Source: an uncultured Lachnospiraceae bacterium (GTDB lineage Bacteria; Bacillota; Clostridia; Lachnospirales; Lachnospiraceae). Taken from it: 64,000 nt of DNA. Shown piece after piece: positions 52,593-60,006 of this stretch (position 1 is the stretch's first letter; each line of letters begins with the position of its first letter). The stretch lies in NCBI GenBank assembly GCA_905199445.1, contig CAJKGK010000016.1, positions 1 to 64,000 on the forward strand, given 5' to 3'. The notes beneath the pieces were generated by a model, which saw only the letters and a list, made by a program, of their open reading frames with translations, was not told where the DNA came from and did not search any database. Position numbers and translations under genes: made by a program.

Positions 52593-53758
52593 CTCATGAC
52601 ATCCCCCTTCTTATAAATTACTTTTCCAGACTGAAGTGTCAGCAGTACCTGGGCCTGCCAGGATTTCAAAGGATGTTTTGACCATATCACTAAATCTGCC
52701 CTTTTTCCCGGTTCCAAAGACCCCGTCATCTGATCTACACCCAGTATTTTAGCCGGATTATATGTAATCATAGGCAGCACCTTTTCCGGATCTTTCATCA
52801 CCTTAAGCATTTCATAAGCCGCCCAGAGACATTCCGCCCTTGGAGACATATTCCCGTTGATCCCACCCAGGGCAATCAGCATTCCCTGGTCAGCAAGACG
52901 GGCAATTCCTCTGGCACAGACCGGAATCTGATCTGTTTTCATAAGATCCATGGGCCAACGGGCAATGAGGGATGTATTTTCATCAATTAAATCCGTTTCT
53001 GAACCATCCAAACCGTTGCCGTTACATATGGTCATACGAATATCATAAGACTTTAATACGTCTCTGACTCTGTAAATATCTGCCTTATGATCACAGCTGA
53101 TAAATAAGGGAAGTTCTTTTTTTAATACTTTGCAAAGGACCTCCATTTTAGGGTCAAACGATGGTTTTTTGTCAGTTTTTTCATCCTGTTTTTCTTTATC
53201 GTACTGTGCTGCTTTACGAAATTGTGCGCCAAGCGCCTCAAAAAGCCACATTTTTGTCATCGGCGCAGTTTTCCTTGAGCCATAGACAGTTTTCACCTCA
53301 CTGGTTACACTGGCCTTTAATCCAACCTTTTCCTTTAAACACATTTTCATTGGATTTACACCATCCACCTCAAAAACTGCCATCTGACCACCGAAAAGAT
53401 TGGAGTCCTCCGGTGCCACACCTACAGCGGTCACACCAAAAGCACCCAACTGCTGTGTTGTCATGGCCCGGCCGTTAAATGCATAGACAACATCCAACTC
53501 CGGATAGACAGGGCTGCTAAGTTCTGCGTTGTCATTGGAGCTGGGACGGATTTCTGTCATACTCCCGTTAATTCCCCAATTGGACAATCCCTGAATAAAA
53601 CCTGGCAGTATTTCCATGCCTTGTGCACAGACGATTTCTTCCGCCGGCCTTTCCTGCAGCATTTCACCCATTTCCTGAATTAAACCATTCTCAATTCGGA
53701 TGTCGCAAACTCCAACATATCCCCGTCCGTTATGGACACATCCACCTTTAATGAGCAT
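52583..53758 (-). CDS. Amidohydrolase-fold paralogue lacking metal ligands
   Basis: This 391-residue protein is homologous to the next gene throughout: LIKGGCVHNGRGYVGVCDIR, EILPGFIQGLSNWGINGSMT, QQLGAFGVTAVGVAPEDSNL, SLEPGKRADLVIWSKHPLKS. At the metal site the HxH is replaced (L58, N60 in GFIQGLSNWG), the LDHAQ His motif reads ICNGNGLDGS, and the catalytic Asp region reads LIALGGINGN. It therefore looks catalytically inactive and may serve as a structural or regulatory partner of the active paralogue (inference). A strong AAAGGAGGAG site precedes it, and it is the first gene of the pair. Confidence 0.85.
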   Translation of the reverse strand: MLIKGGCVHNGRGYVGVCDIRIENGLIQEMGEMLQERPAEEIVCAQGMEILPGFIQGLSNWGINGSMTEIRPSSNDNAELSSPVYPELDVVYAFNGRAMTTQQLGAFGVTAVGVAPEDSNLFGGQMAVFEVDGVNPMKMCLKEKVGLKASVTSEVKTVYGSRKTAPMTKMWLFEALGAQFRKAAQYDKEKQDEKTDKKPSFDPKMEVLCKVLKKELPLFISCDHKADIYRVRDVLKSYDIRMTICNGNGLDGSETDLIDENTSLIARWPMDLMKTDQIPVCARGIARLADQGMLIALGGINGNMSPRAECLWAAYEMLKVMKDPEKVLPMITYNPAKILGVDQMTGSLEPGKRADLVIWSKHPLKSWQAQVLLTLQSGKVIYKKGDVMRCM

Positions 53759-53860
53759 ATTTCCTTCTCCTCCTTTGTATTGACCACGGAAGTCCGCAAG
53801 CGTGCTGCAGCTATTTTTTCGCAGCGCACTGTAAGCTAAGGATCATCCGATTTAAATGAT

Positions 53861-55102
53861 CTACGCCTGCTCCGAAATCATTTCCCGAATCTGTGTCAGC
53901 GCTGCGTCCAGCTGGTTATCGCCCTCATATTCGCTGTCATACTCCACCTCTATATCCGGTGCAATACCTTCCCCATGAATGCACACACCATTGGGTGTAT
54001 AATATTTGGAATTTGTCACCTTCACAGCTGAACCGTCATTCATGGGAATAACAAGCTGAACAATGCCTTTTCCGAAAGTCGTTGTCCCCATAATCGTTGC
54101 CCACTGATAATCCTTAAGGGCACCTGTGAAAATCTCAGATGCACTGGCACTGTTGCCATTGACCAAAACAACCATGGGCATTTTCAGAGACTGTTGGTCA
54201 TCTGCCATCTGTTCCTCTTTGTTTCCATCCTTATCCATTGTATAGACCAGAAGGCCTTCCGGCAGCAAACGATCAAGCATCTCGCAGACACTCTCCATCA
54301 GACCTCCCGGATTATTTCTCAGATCAAAGATCAAACCAGCAGCCCCCTGAGCCACAAGCTGATCAACGGCTTCTAAAAACTGATCCACCGTCACCTCATC
54401 AAATTCAGAAATTTTAATATAACCAATCTGATCTTCTTTCATTTCATATTCAACCGTAGGATTTTCCACCATCCGCCGTTCCACGGTCATATCGATATAT
54501 TCGTCAGTGGATGGACGGTACACCGTCAGATCTACGGTTGTTCCTTCCTCGCCTTTAATCCTGGCCACCACCTGATTAATATCCACACCGGTGACTTCTT
54601 CGCCTTCCACCTCATATAAAATATCCTCCGGCCGCATACCTGCCTCATATCCCGGACCATTTTCAAAAGGATCGACGACAGTAATAATGCCTGTGTTCAA
54701 ATTCTGAGATACACTGACCCCGATTCCTGAATACTCCCCGGAAGAAGATTCCATCAGCTGAGTGTACTCTTCTGCCGTATAATAAGTTGTATAATTTTCA
54801 CCAAGGCCATTGACATAACCGGAATAAATACCTTCCAGCATTTCCTGCTGATTAATTTCCGTATCATTGAGATAATATTTGTTAATAATTTCATCGATTG
54901 CAGATAATTTTGACCGGATCTCCTTTGAATATTCAGAGGAATCTGCTTCATCACTGTATACATTCTCCGTTTGCGCACCATCATTCTCACCAAGCAAATC
55001 CTTCATTCCAGGCAGTCCGCCGTTACAGCCCGCCACAAAAAAGGCGCCGTTAAGGACCAGCGAAACAGCCAGCAAAATATACACGATTCTTTTTTTACTC
55101 AT
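53861..55102 (-). CDS. ctpA: S41 carboxy-terminal processing protease (CtpA/CtpB type)
   Basis: This 413-residue extracytoplasmic protease has an N-terminal hydrophobic anchor with a lipobox-like FFVAGC (Cys26) and an acidic linker. A PDZ domain follows (YSGIGVSVSQNLNTGIITVV, GMRPEDILYEVEGEEVTGVD), then a S41 core with LIFDLRNNPGGLMESVCEML, the nucleophile region VVLVNGNSASASEIFTGALK and the general-base Lys in TTTFGKGIVQLV. It lies downstream of ftsX, a conserved position in Clostridia, and probably trims wall or division proteins. Confidence 0.94.
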   Translation of the reverse strand: MSKKRIVYILLAVSLVLNGAFFVAGCNGGLPGMKDLLGENDGAQTENVYSDEADSSEYSKEIRSKLSAIDEIINKYYLNDTEINQQEMLEGIYSGYVNGLGENYTTYYTAEEYTQLMESSSGEYSGIGVSVSQNLNTGIITVVDPFENGPGYEAGMRPEDILYEVEGEEVTGVDINQVVARIKGEEGTTVDLTVYRPSTDEYIDMTVERRMVENPTVEYEMKEDQIGYIKISEFDEVTVDQFLEAVDQLVAQGAAGLIFDLRNNPGGLMESVCEMLDRLLPEGLLVYTMDKDGNKEEQMADDQQSLKMPMVVLVNGNSASASEIFTGALKDYQWATIMGTTTFGKGIVQLVIPMNDGSAVKVTNSKYYTPNGVCIHGEGIAPDIEVEYDSEYEGDNQLDAALTQIREMISEQA

Positions 55103-55223
55103 ATTTTTATATCCTTCTTTCCGGATTTTTATATTATGTTATCACAAATCGAAAAGTAATAAAAGCAATTTCATGATGTTTTCACAATAAACCAGCATGA
55201 TGTATTTTAAATTTTCAAAAACA

Positions 55224-55277
55224 ATACCGGATACAAGCCCTGGCAGCCTGGCTGCCAATTCTGACTTCATCCGGTAT
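55224..55277 (-). terminator. Terminator after ftsX
   Basis: ATACCGGAT (55224-55232) and ATCCGGTAT (55269-55277) enclose an inner GGCAGC/GCTGCC stem. Read leftward, a U-rich TTGTTTTTG follows. It lies between ftsX and ctpA, so ctpA needs its own promoter or read-through. Confidence 0.75.
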
Positions 55278-55321
55278 GTTTAATAATAATATATGAAATT
55301 TTTAAGCCGATATGCCGGCAA

Positions 55322-56227
55322 TTATACCCTTACATGCTTTCTTAAGGTAAGGTAACTTCCAAGGAAACCGATGCCAAGACCGATCCCCAAAGAAATCGGT
55401 GTAAGGTATCCAAAAATTTCAGATGCATCCTTAAACTGCATCAAAACCTGAACAACAGGAAACTGCTCTGTAATAAATTTGACAATTTCCACATAAGCAA
55501 ATCGTAAAATCGCCAAAGGAATTGCGGATCCTACCACCCCGATCACAATACCTTCTACAAGGAACGGACCCCGTACAAAAATATCCGTAGCACCGATATA
55601 CTTCATGATCGCAATTTCTTCCTTACGAACAGCAATACCGATTTTCACCGTACTGCTGATCAAAAACAGTGCAACAAGGGTCAGAATGATAATAATTCCC
55701 ATAGAAATATAACCAACCAGACGGCTGATATTCGTAAAATTCTCGGCAACACTGTCAAGAGAATTTACAAGACGAACTTCTTCCAATGACTTGAGATATT
55801 CAACCAGCTCCGGCTGTTTTGATGTATCGCTTACAGTAATTTCCAGATTGGCCATTCCGGCCAGCGGATTATCTTCCTCAAGATTGGTTAACAAACCTGG
55901 ATCTCTGTCCCGGAAATAATCTTTACTGAAATCTTCCCAGGCTTCATCCTCAGAAATATAGGTAACCTGGGCCACATCCTCTCTCTGGGACACCATATCT
56001 TTAATCTCGAGAATTCGTTCTTCCGTCACGCCTTCATTGAAAAATACAGTCACACTTACAGACTGTTCCAGTGAATTGAGCATGCCCTGAAAATTCACCA
56101 GCAAACAGAAAAAAACACCAAACAAAAATAAACATGATGTGATCGTGCCAATGGATGCCAGTGAAAACGTATGATTACGGAAGATGTTTTTAAAGCCCTG
56201 CTTAATACAGTACATAAAATTACTCAT
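55322..56227 (-). CDS. ftsX: Cell-division ABC transporter membrane subunit
   Basis: This 301-residue protein has one N-terminal helix (HTFSLASIGTITSCLFLFGV), an extracytoplasmic domain of about 130 residues (VSVTVFFNEGVTEERILEIK, LAGMANLEITVSDTSKQPEL) and three C-terminal helices including IAVRKEEIAIMKYIGATDIF, the FtsX/permease signature. The ATG at 56227 overlaps the ftsE stop by 8 bases (GAAAATGAGTAA). FtsEX controls wall hydrolases at division or elongation. Confidence 0.95.
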   Translation of the reverse strand: MSNFMYCIKQGFKNIFRNHTFSLASIGTITSCLFLFGVFFCLLVNFQGMLNSLEQSVSVTVFFNEGVTEERILEIKDMVSQREDVAQVTYISEDEAWEDFSKDYFRDRDPGLLTNLEEDNPLAGMANLEITVSDTSKQPELVEYLKSLEEVRLVNSLDSVAENFTNISRLVGYISMGIIIILTLVALFLISSTVKIGIAVRKEEIAIMKYIGATDIFVRGPFLVEGIVIGVVGSAIPLAILRFAYVEIVKFITEQFPVVQVLMQFKDASEIFGYLTPISLGIGLGIGFLGSYLTLRKHVRV

Positions 56228-56906
56228 TTTCGTAATAACCACCTTTTTGTTCATCACTGACAATAACACCATTGCTCAGCGTGATTACTCTTTTTTGCAT
56301 ACTTTCTACAATCTCTTTATTATGGGTTACAACAATAACCGTTGTTCCTCTGAGATTAATTTCTTCCAGCAGCTTCATAATCTCCCATGCATTTTTAGGA
56401 TCAAGATTTCCTGTAGGTTCATCAGCCAGAAGCACCGGCGGATTGTTTGCCAGGGCCCGGGCCAGAGCAACTCTTTGCTGTTCTCCGCCAGACAGTTCAT
56501 TTGGGTAGGCTTTTTCCTTATCTGAAAGCCCTACGAGGCTTAAAAGCTGTGGAACACTGTTTCGAATTGTTTTTGCAGATTTTCCAACAACCCGCTGGGC
56601 AAATGCAATATTCTCATAAACAGTGCGGTCTTTAAGTAATCGGAAATCCTGGAATACAACACCGATCCCTCTTCGCATATAAGGGATTCTGCGTCTTCTC
56701 ATCCGTCCGATATTCTGGTTATTCATATAAATTGCACCGGAAGACGGCTCAAGTTCTTTTAAAAGCAGTTTAAACAATGTCGTCTTACCGGAACCACTGC
56801 TTCCCACAATAAAAACAAATTCACCTTTGCGGATTTTCAGACTGATACCATTAAGTGCTGAAACTCCGGTGGAATACGTCTTATAGACGTTATCTAAAGC
56901 AATCAT
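56220..56906 (-). CDS. ftsE: Cell-division ATP-binding protein
   Basis: This 228-residue ATPase has Walker A VFIVGSSGSGKTTLFKLLLK, signature ELSGGEQQRVALARALANNP and Walker B VLLADEPTGNLDPKNAWEIM with the following His loop VIVVTHNKEIV. The start at 56906 (MIALDNVYKTYSTGVSALNG) has AAGGAGG eight bases ahead and matches the usual FtsE start and length. Confidence 0.97.
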   Translation of the reverse strand: MIALDNVYKTYSTGVSALNGISLKIRKGEFVFIVGSSGSGKTTLFKLLLKELEPSSGAIYMNNQNIGRMRRRRIPYMRRGIGVVFQDFRLLKDRTVYENIAFAQRVVGKSAKTIRNSVPQLLSLVGLSDKEKAYPNELSGGEQQRVALARALANNPPVLLADEPTGNLDPKNAWEIMKLLEEINLRGTTVIVVTHNKEIVESMQKRVITLSNGVIVSDEQKGGYYENE

Positions 56907-56966
56907 ATGCGCCTCCTTATACATATGGATCATCCGGCACCACGGCTTCCGATTTTATATACCGAA

Positions 56967-58055
56967 TCAGTACTCAAACGTCTCCATATACTTCATGTAT
57001 TTGACAACCATCAAAGCAATTTTGAAGGTAATTGCATCTTCGAAAATACGCAGATCCAGACCTGTACTTTTCTGAAGCTTGTCCAGGCGATAAACCAGCG
57101 TGTTGCGATGAATGTAAAGCTGTCTCGATGTCTCGGATACATTCAGGCTGTTTTCAAAAAATTTATTAATCGTTGTCAATGTTTCTTCATCAAAATCATC
57201 CGGTGATTTACCGTCAAAGATCTCCCTGATAAACATCTTGCACAGCGGAATCGGCAGCTGATAAATCAAACGCCCGATTCCCAGGTTACTGTAAGCGACA
57301 ACGCTTCTTTCGTTGTAAAAGATCTTTCCTACATCCAGAGCCATCTTGGCTTCTTTATAAGAACGGGAAACATCCTTAATTTCGGATACAATGGTTCCCA
57401 ACGCAATGCGCACATCCGGCAGGTTTTCAGCAGTAAGCATATCCTTGAGCGCTTTGGCAGATTTGCAAAGTTCCTCATAGCTGTCATTTTCAGCAACCTC
57501 TTTGACAAGAATCACACACTTTTCATCCACAGCCGTAATAAAATCCTTTGGCTTTCCGGAATAAATGGTGCGGACCGTCTCCAGCGCATTGGAATCTCTG
57601 TCACTATTTGTTTCAATAATCAGGACAATCCGACGTACATCGGTTTCAATGTGCAGCTTCTTTGAGCGGTTGTAAATATCCACCAGCAAAAGGTTATCAA
57701 GGAGCAGATTTTTAATAAAATTATCTTTATCGAATCGCTCTTTATAAGCAACCAAAAGATTCTGGGTCTGAAATGACGCAATCTTTCCAACCATATAAAC
57801 GTCATCGCTGTCACCTCTGGCCAGAATAATAAATTCCAGCTGATGATCGTCAAACACTTTAAAAAATTGAATTCCCTGAAGTACCTGACTGTCTGCCGGT
57901 GAAGAAACAAAATCGAGAACCGCCATCTCATAGGCATCTGCATTTTCGAAAGTCGATGCCAGCGCCTTTCCCTCTGTATCCATTACACACAAATCTACTC
58001 TTGTGATTGCTTTTAAACCTTCCATGGTATTCTGTAGAATCTGATTTGATATCAT
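56967..58055 (-). CDS. CdaR/PucR-type transcriptional regulator
   Basis: This 362-residue protein has an N-terminal sugar-diacid-recognition-like domain (NQILQNTMEGLKAITRVDLC, VMDTEGKALASTF) and a middle GGDEF-like PucR region (RIALGTIVSEIKDVSRSYKE, AKMALDVGKIFYN). The C-terminal HTH_30 domain reads TTINKFFENSLNVSETSRQL, YIHRNTLVYRLDKLQKSTGL. CdaR relatives regulate glycerate and sugar-diacid genes, but none are nearby. It precedes ftsE by 60 bases in the same direction, so it may be cotranscribed with the division genes. Its ligand is unknown. Confidence 0.88.
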   Translation of the reverse strand: MISNQILQNTMEGLKAITRVDLCVMDTEGKALASTFENADAYEMAVLDFVSSPADSQVLQGIQFFKVFDDHQLEFIILARGDSDDVYMVGKIASFQTQNLLVAYKERFDKDNFIKNLLLDNLLLVDIYNRSKKLHIETDVRRIVLIIETNSDRDSNALETVRTIYSGKPKDFITAVDEKCVILVKEVAENDSYEELCKSAKALKDMLTAENLPDVRIALGTIVSEIKDVSRSYKEAKMALDVGKIFYNERSVVAYSNLGIGRLIYQLPIPLCKMFIREIFDGKSPDDFDEETLTTINKFFENSLNVSETSRQLYIHRNTLVYRLDKLQKSTGLDLRIFEDAITFKIALMVVKYMKYMETFEY

Positions 58056-58378
58056 ATGTTTTCTCCCCTGTTCATTAATTTTTTCCCGCGACCATAAGCC
58101 TATTTATATATTAATGCAAAAACGACAAAAAATAAAGAGGAAATTCTATTTTTTTTCACATTGCCACTCAATATTTTACATTTCTGTTACATTATGATTG
58201 CATTTTTGTAATTTGTCAAGATGTAAATCAAGATTTTAACTAATTTGAATTTCAAAAATTTGTCTATTATTACTGCAGCCAAAAAATTCAAGCTCTTTTT
58301 TATATTTTTATAATACTTTGAATTTCAAATTTATTTATTTTTATCGGCCAGATCAGTATCCTTTTGTCATATTTTGTC

Positions 58379-58428
58379 GAACAATTGTTCTTTTTTAACT
58401 TGAATTTATACACAGAATACGGTAAAAT
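58379..58428 (+). promoter_or_regulatory. Promoter of the SDR gene with an upstream palindrome
   Basis: -35 TTGAAT (58400-58405), 17-bp spacer, -10 TAAAAT (58423-58428). A perfect 12-bp palindrome, GAACAATTGTTC (58379-58390), lies just upstream and may bind a regulator. The remaining AT-rich gap (58056-58378) shows no gene. Confidence 0.55.
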
Positions 58429-58518
58429 TAAACTAGAAAAAAAACTCCATGAAAAACAGAGTTGTACACGCTTAAGCATCAACGATCGCTAAAACACAAG
58501 AATTAAAGAAAGGAGCAC

Positions 58519-58600
58519 CCACTCAAAAGAATATAGAAGCACCCCAAAATCCATAAAAAACCTGGATTATCCCCGATACAGGTACACATCTTCTGAGTGG
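58519..58600 (+). promoter_or_regulatory. Structured mRNA leader before the SDR gene
   Basis: CCACTC + AGAA (58519-58531, 3-base bulge) pairs with TTCTGAGTGG (58591-58600), enclosing a CCTG/CAGG stem (58561-58564, 58579-58582). The only ribosome-site-like sequence before the ATG at 58611, GAGTGG, is inside the stem. It is not a riboswitch class I recognise. Confidence 0.45.
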
Positions 58601-58610
58601 CAGTATTTAT

Positions 58611-59348
58611 ATGTCCAGAAAAACTGTTTTTATTACAGGCGCCGGCCGCGGGATCGGTCAGAGTACCGCCCTGCGCTTCGCCCATTACCCAAAAGATTTT
58701 AATATTGTCATCAACTGCTTTCACAATAAGGCACAGCTGGAGCATACGGCTCAGTTAATCCGTGATTTAGGCGCACCTTGTCTGCCGCTTATCGGTGACG
58801 CAGGACATTATGACAGCATTGCCGGTATGTATCAAACAATCGAGCGTCAGTTCGGGCCCGTGGATATTATGATCAATAATGCCGGAATTGCCCATCTGGG
58901 GCTTTTATCTGACATGACACCTCAACAGTGGGATCAGGTCATCCGCACCAATCTAACCTCCGTTTTTAACTGCTGCCATCAGGTTATTCCTGCTATGGTT
59001 CGCCGACAATCCGGTAAAATCATTAATATTTCCTCTGTCTGGGGAAATGTCGGGGCCTCCTGTGAGGTTGCCTATTCAGCCTCCAAAGGAGGCATTAACG
59101 CATTGACTAAGGCGCTGGCCAAGGAACTGGCTCCCAGTCATATACAGGTGAATGCCATCGCCTGCGGCGTGATTGACACCCAGATGAATCAGCTTCTATC
59201 CGAGGAGGATCGTGTGGCTCTGGTGGATGAGATTCCGGCCTGCCGCATGGGAACACCGGATGATGTTGCAGACCTTATTTTTGACCTGGCCACCGGCCAT
59301 CCTTATCTCACCGGTCAGATTATTACACTGGACGGCGGATGGATCTGA
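58611..59348 (+). CDS. SDR family oxidoreductase (FabG-like)
   Basis: This 245-residue classical short-chain dehydrogenase has the NAD(P) site VFITGAGRGIGQSTALRFAH, NNAGIAHLGLLSD, catalytic Ser in IINISSVWGNVGAS, the YxxxK in YSASKGGINALTKAL and the C-terminal GQIITLDGGWI. It could be a 3-oxoacyl-ACP reductase or a dehydrogenase for another alcohol/ketone pair; the absence of fatty-acid genes nearby makes a specific role uncertain. Initiation signals are weak, and a leader hairpin covers the only candidate site. Confidence 0.9.
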   Translation: MSRKTVFITGAGRGIGQSTALRFAHYPKDFNIVINCFHNKAQLEHTAQLIRDLGAPCLPLIGDAGHYDSIAGMYQTIERQFGPVDIMINNAGIAHLGLLSDMTPQQWDQVIRTNLTSVFNCCHQVIPAMVRRQSGKIINISSVWGNVGASCEVAYSASKGGINALTKALAKELAPSHIQVNAIACGVIDTQMNQLLSEEDRVALVDEIPACRMGTPDDVADLIFDLATGHPYLTGQIITLDGGWI

Positions 59349-59370
59349 TCGGCACGGACTGATACATACA

Positions 59371-60006
59371 CTATTGAACTTCCCGGATCAGGCAGTACTG
59401 CTTCAGTCCAAAATGTCTTTCCAGAACGCCAAAAACCTTAAATCCGAAATGTTCATACATACCCACATTCTTTTCATTATGAGTCTCCAGAGAGATCATC
59501 ATCCGGTGTTTCTGCGCATAGGCGATCACTTCTGTCAGAAGCCGGTCTGCCAGGCCGTGATGCTGCATCTGCGGGTCAACTGCAAGATAGATAATATGGA
59601 GTCTGTTTTTCTGATGAAGCTGATCCGTCCATCTGGAGTTTAGATAGTCCTTACCCAGCATAAAATTCCGAAAAATTTTCATGCTTGGATCCTCAAGGAT
59701 AAGATATGTATCCGTTTTTAACAGGGCATGAAGTTCTGACATATAATATTTGAATATATTATAATCTTCCGCCTCATCCGATACAACCAGAAGGCTGTTT
59801 AAATCCGGACTGTCTGCATAAATTTCACATGTTTCAAAAAATTCCGTCAAATCACAGTCAAACAGTTTGGGAAGTAAATCCCTGCGCATTTGTTCATCCG
59901 GTATAAGTGTTTTATATAACGGATCATCTGCAAAACAGCGCGTTAATAATTTCTCCAGGCGGCTAAAATCATTTTTAGTCACCTGGTAAAGCGTGGCACT
60001 TTCCAT
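59371..60006 (-). CDS. GNAT family N-acetyltransferase
   Basis: This 211-residue acetyltransferase has the acetyl-CoA-binding core HIIYLAVDPQMQHHGLADRL and ISLETHNEKNVGMYEHFGFK. Its N-terminus (FSRLEKLLTRCFADDPLYKT) matches a group of GNATs with a CF-DDP start. The start overlaps the stop of the M28 peptidase (TAATG), so the two are coupled. The acceptor is unknown; it might act on peptidase products or free amines. Confidence 0.82.
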   Translation of the reverse strand: MESATLYQVTKNDFSRLEKLLTRCFADDPLYKTLIPDEQMRRDLLPKLFDCDLTEFFETCEIYADSPDLNSLLVVSDEAEDYNIFKYYMSELHALLKTDTYLILEDPSMKIFRNFMLGKDYLNSRWTDQLHQKNRLHIIYLAVDPQMQHHGLADRLLTEVIAYAQKHRMMISLETHNEKNVGMYEHFGFKVFGVLERHFGLKQYCLIREVQ

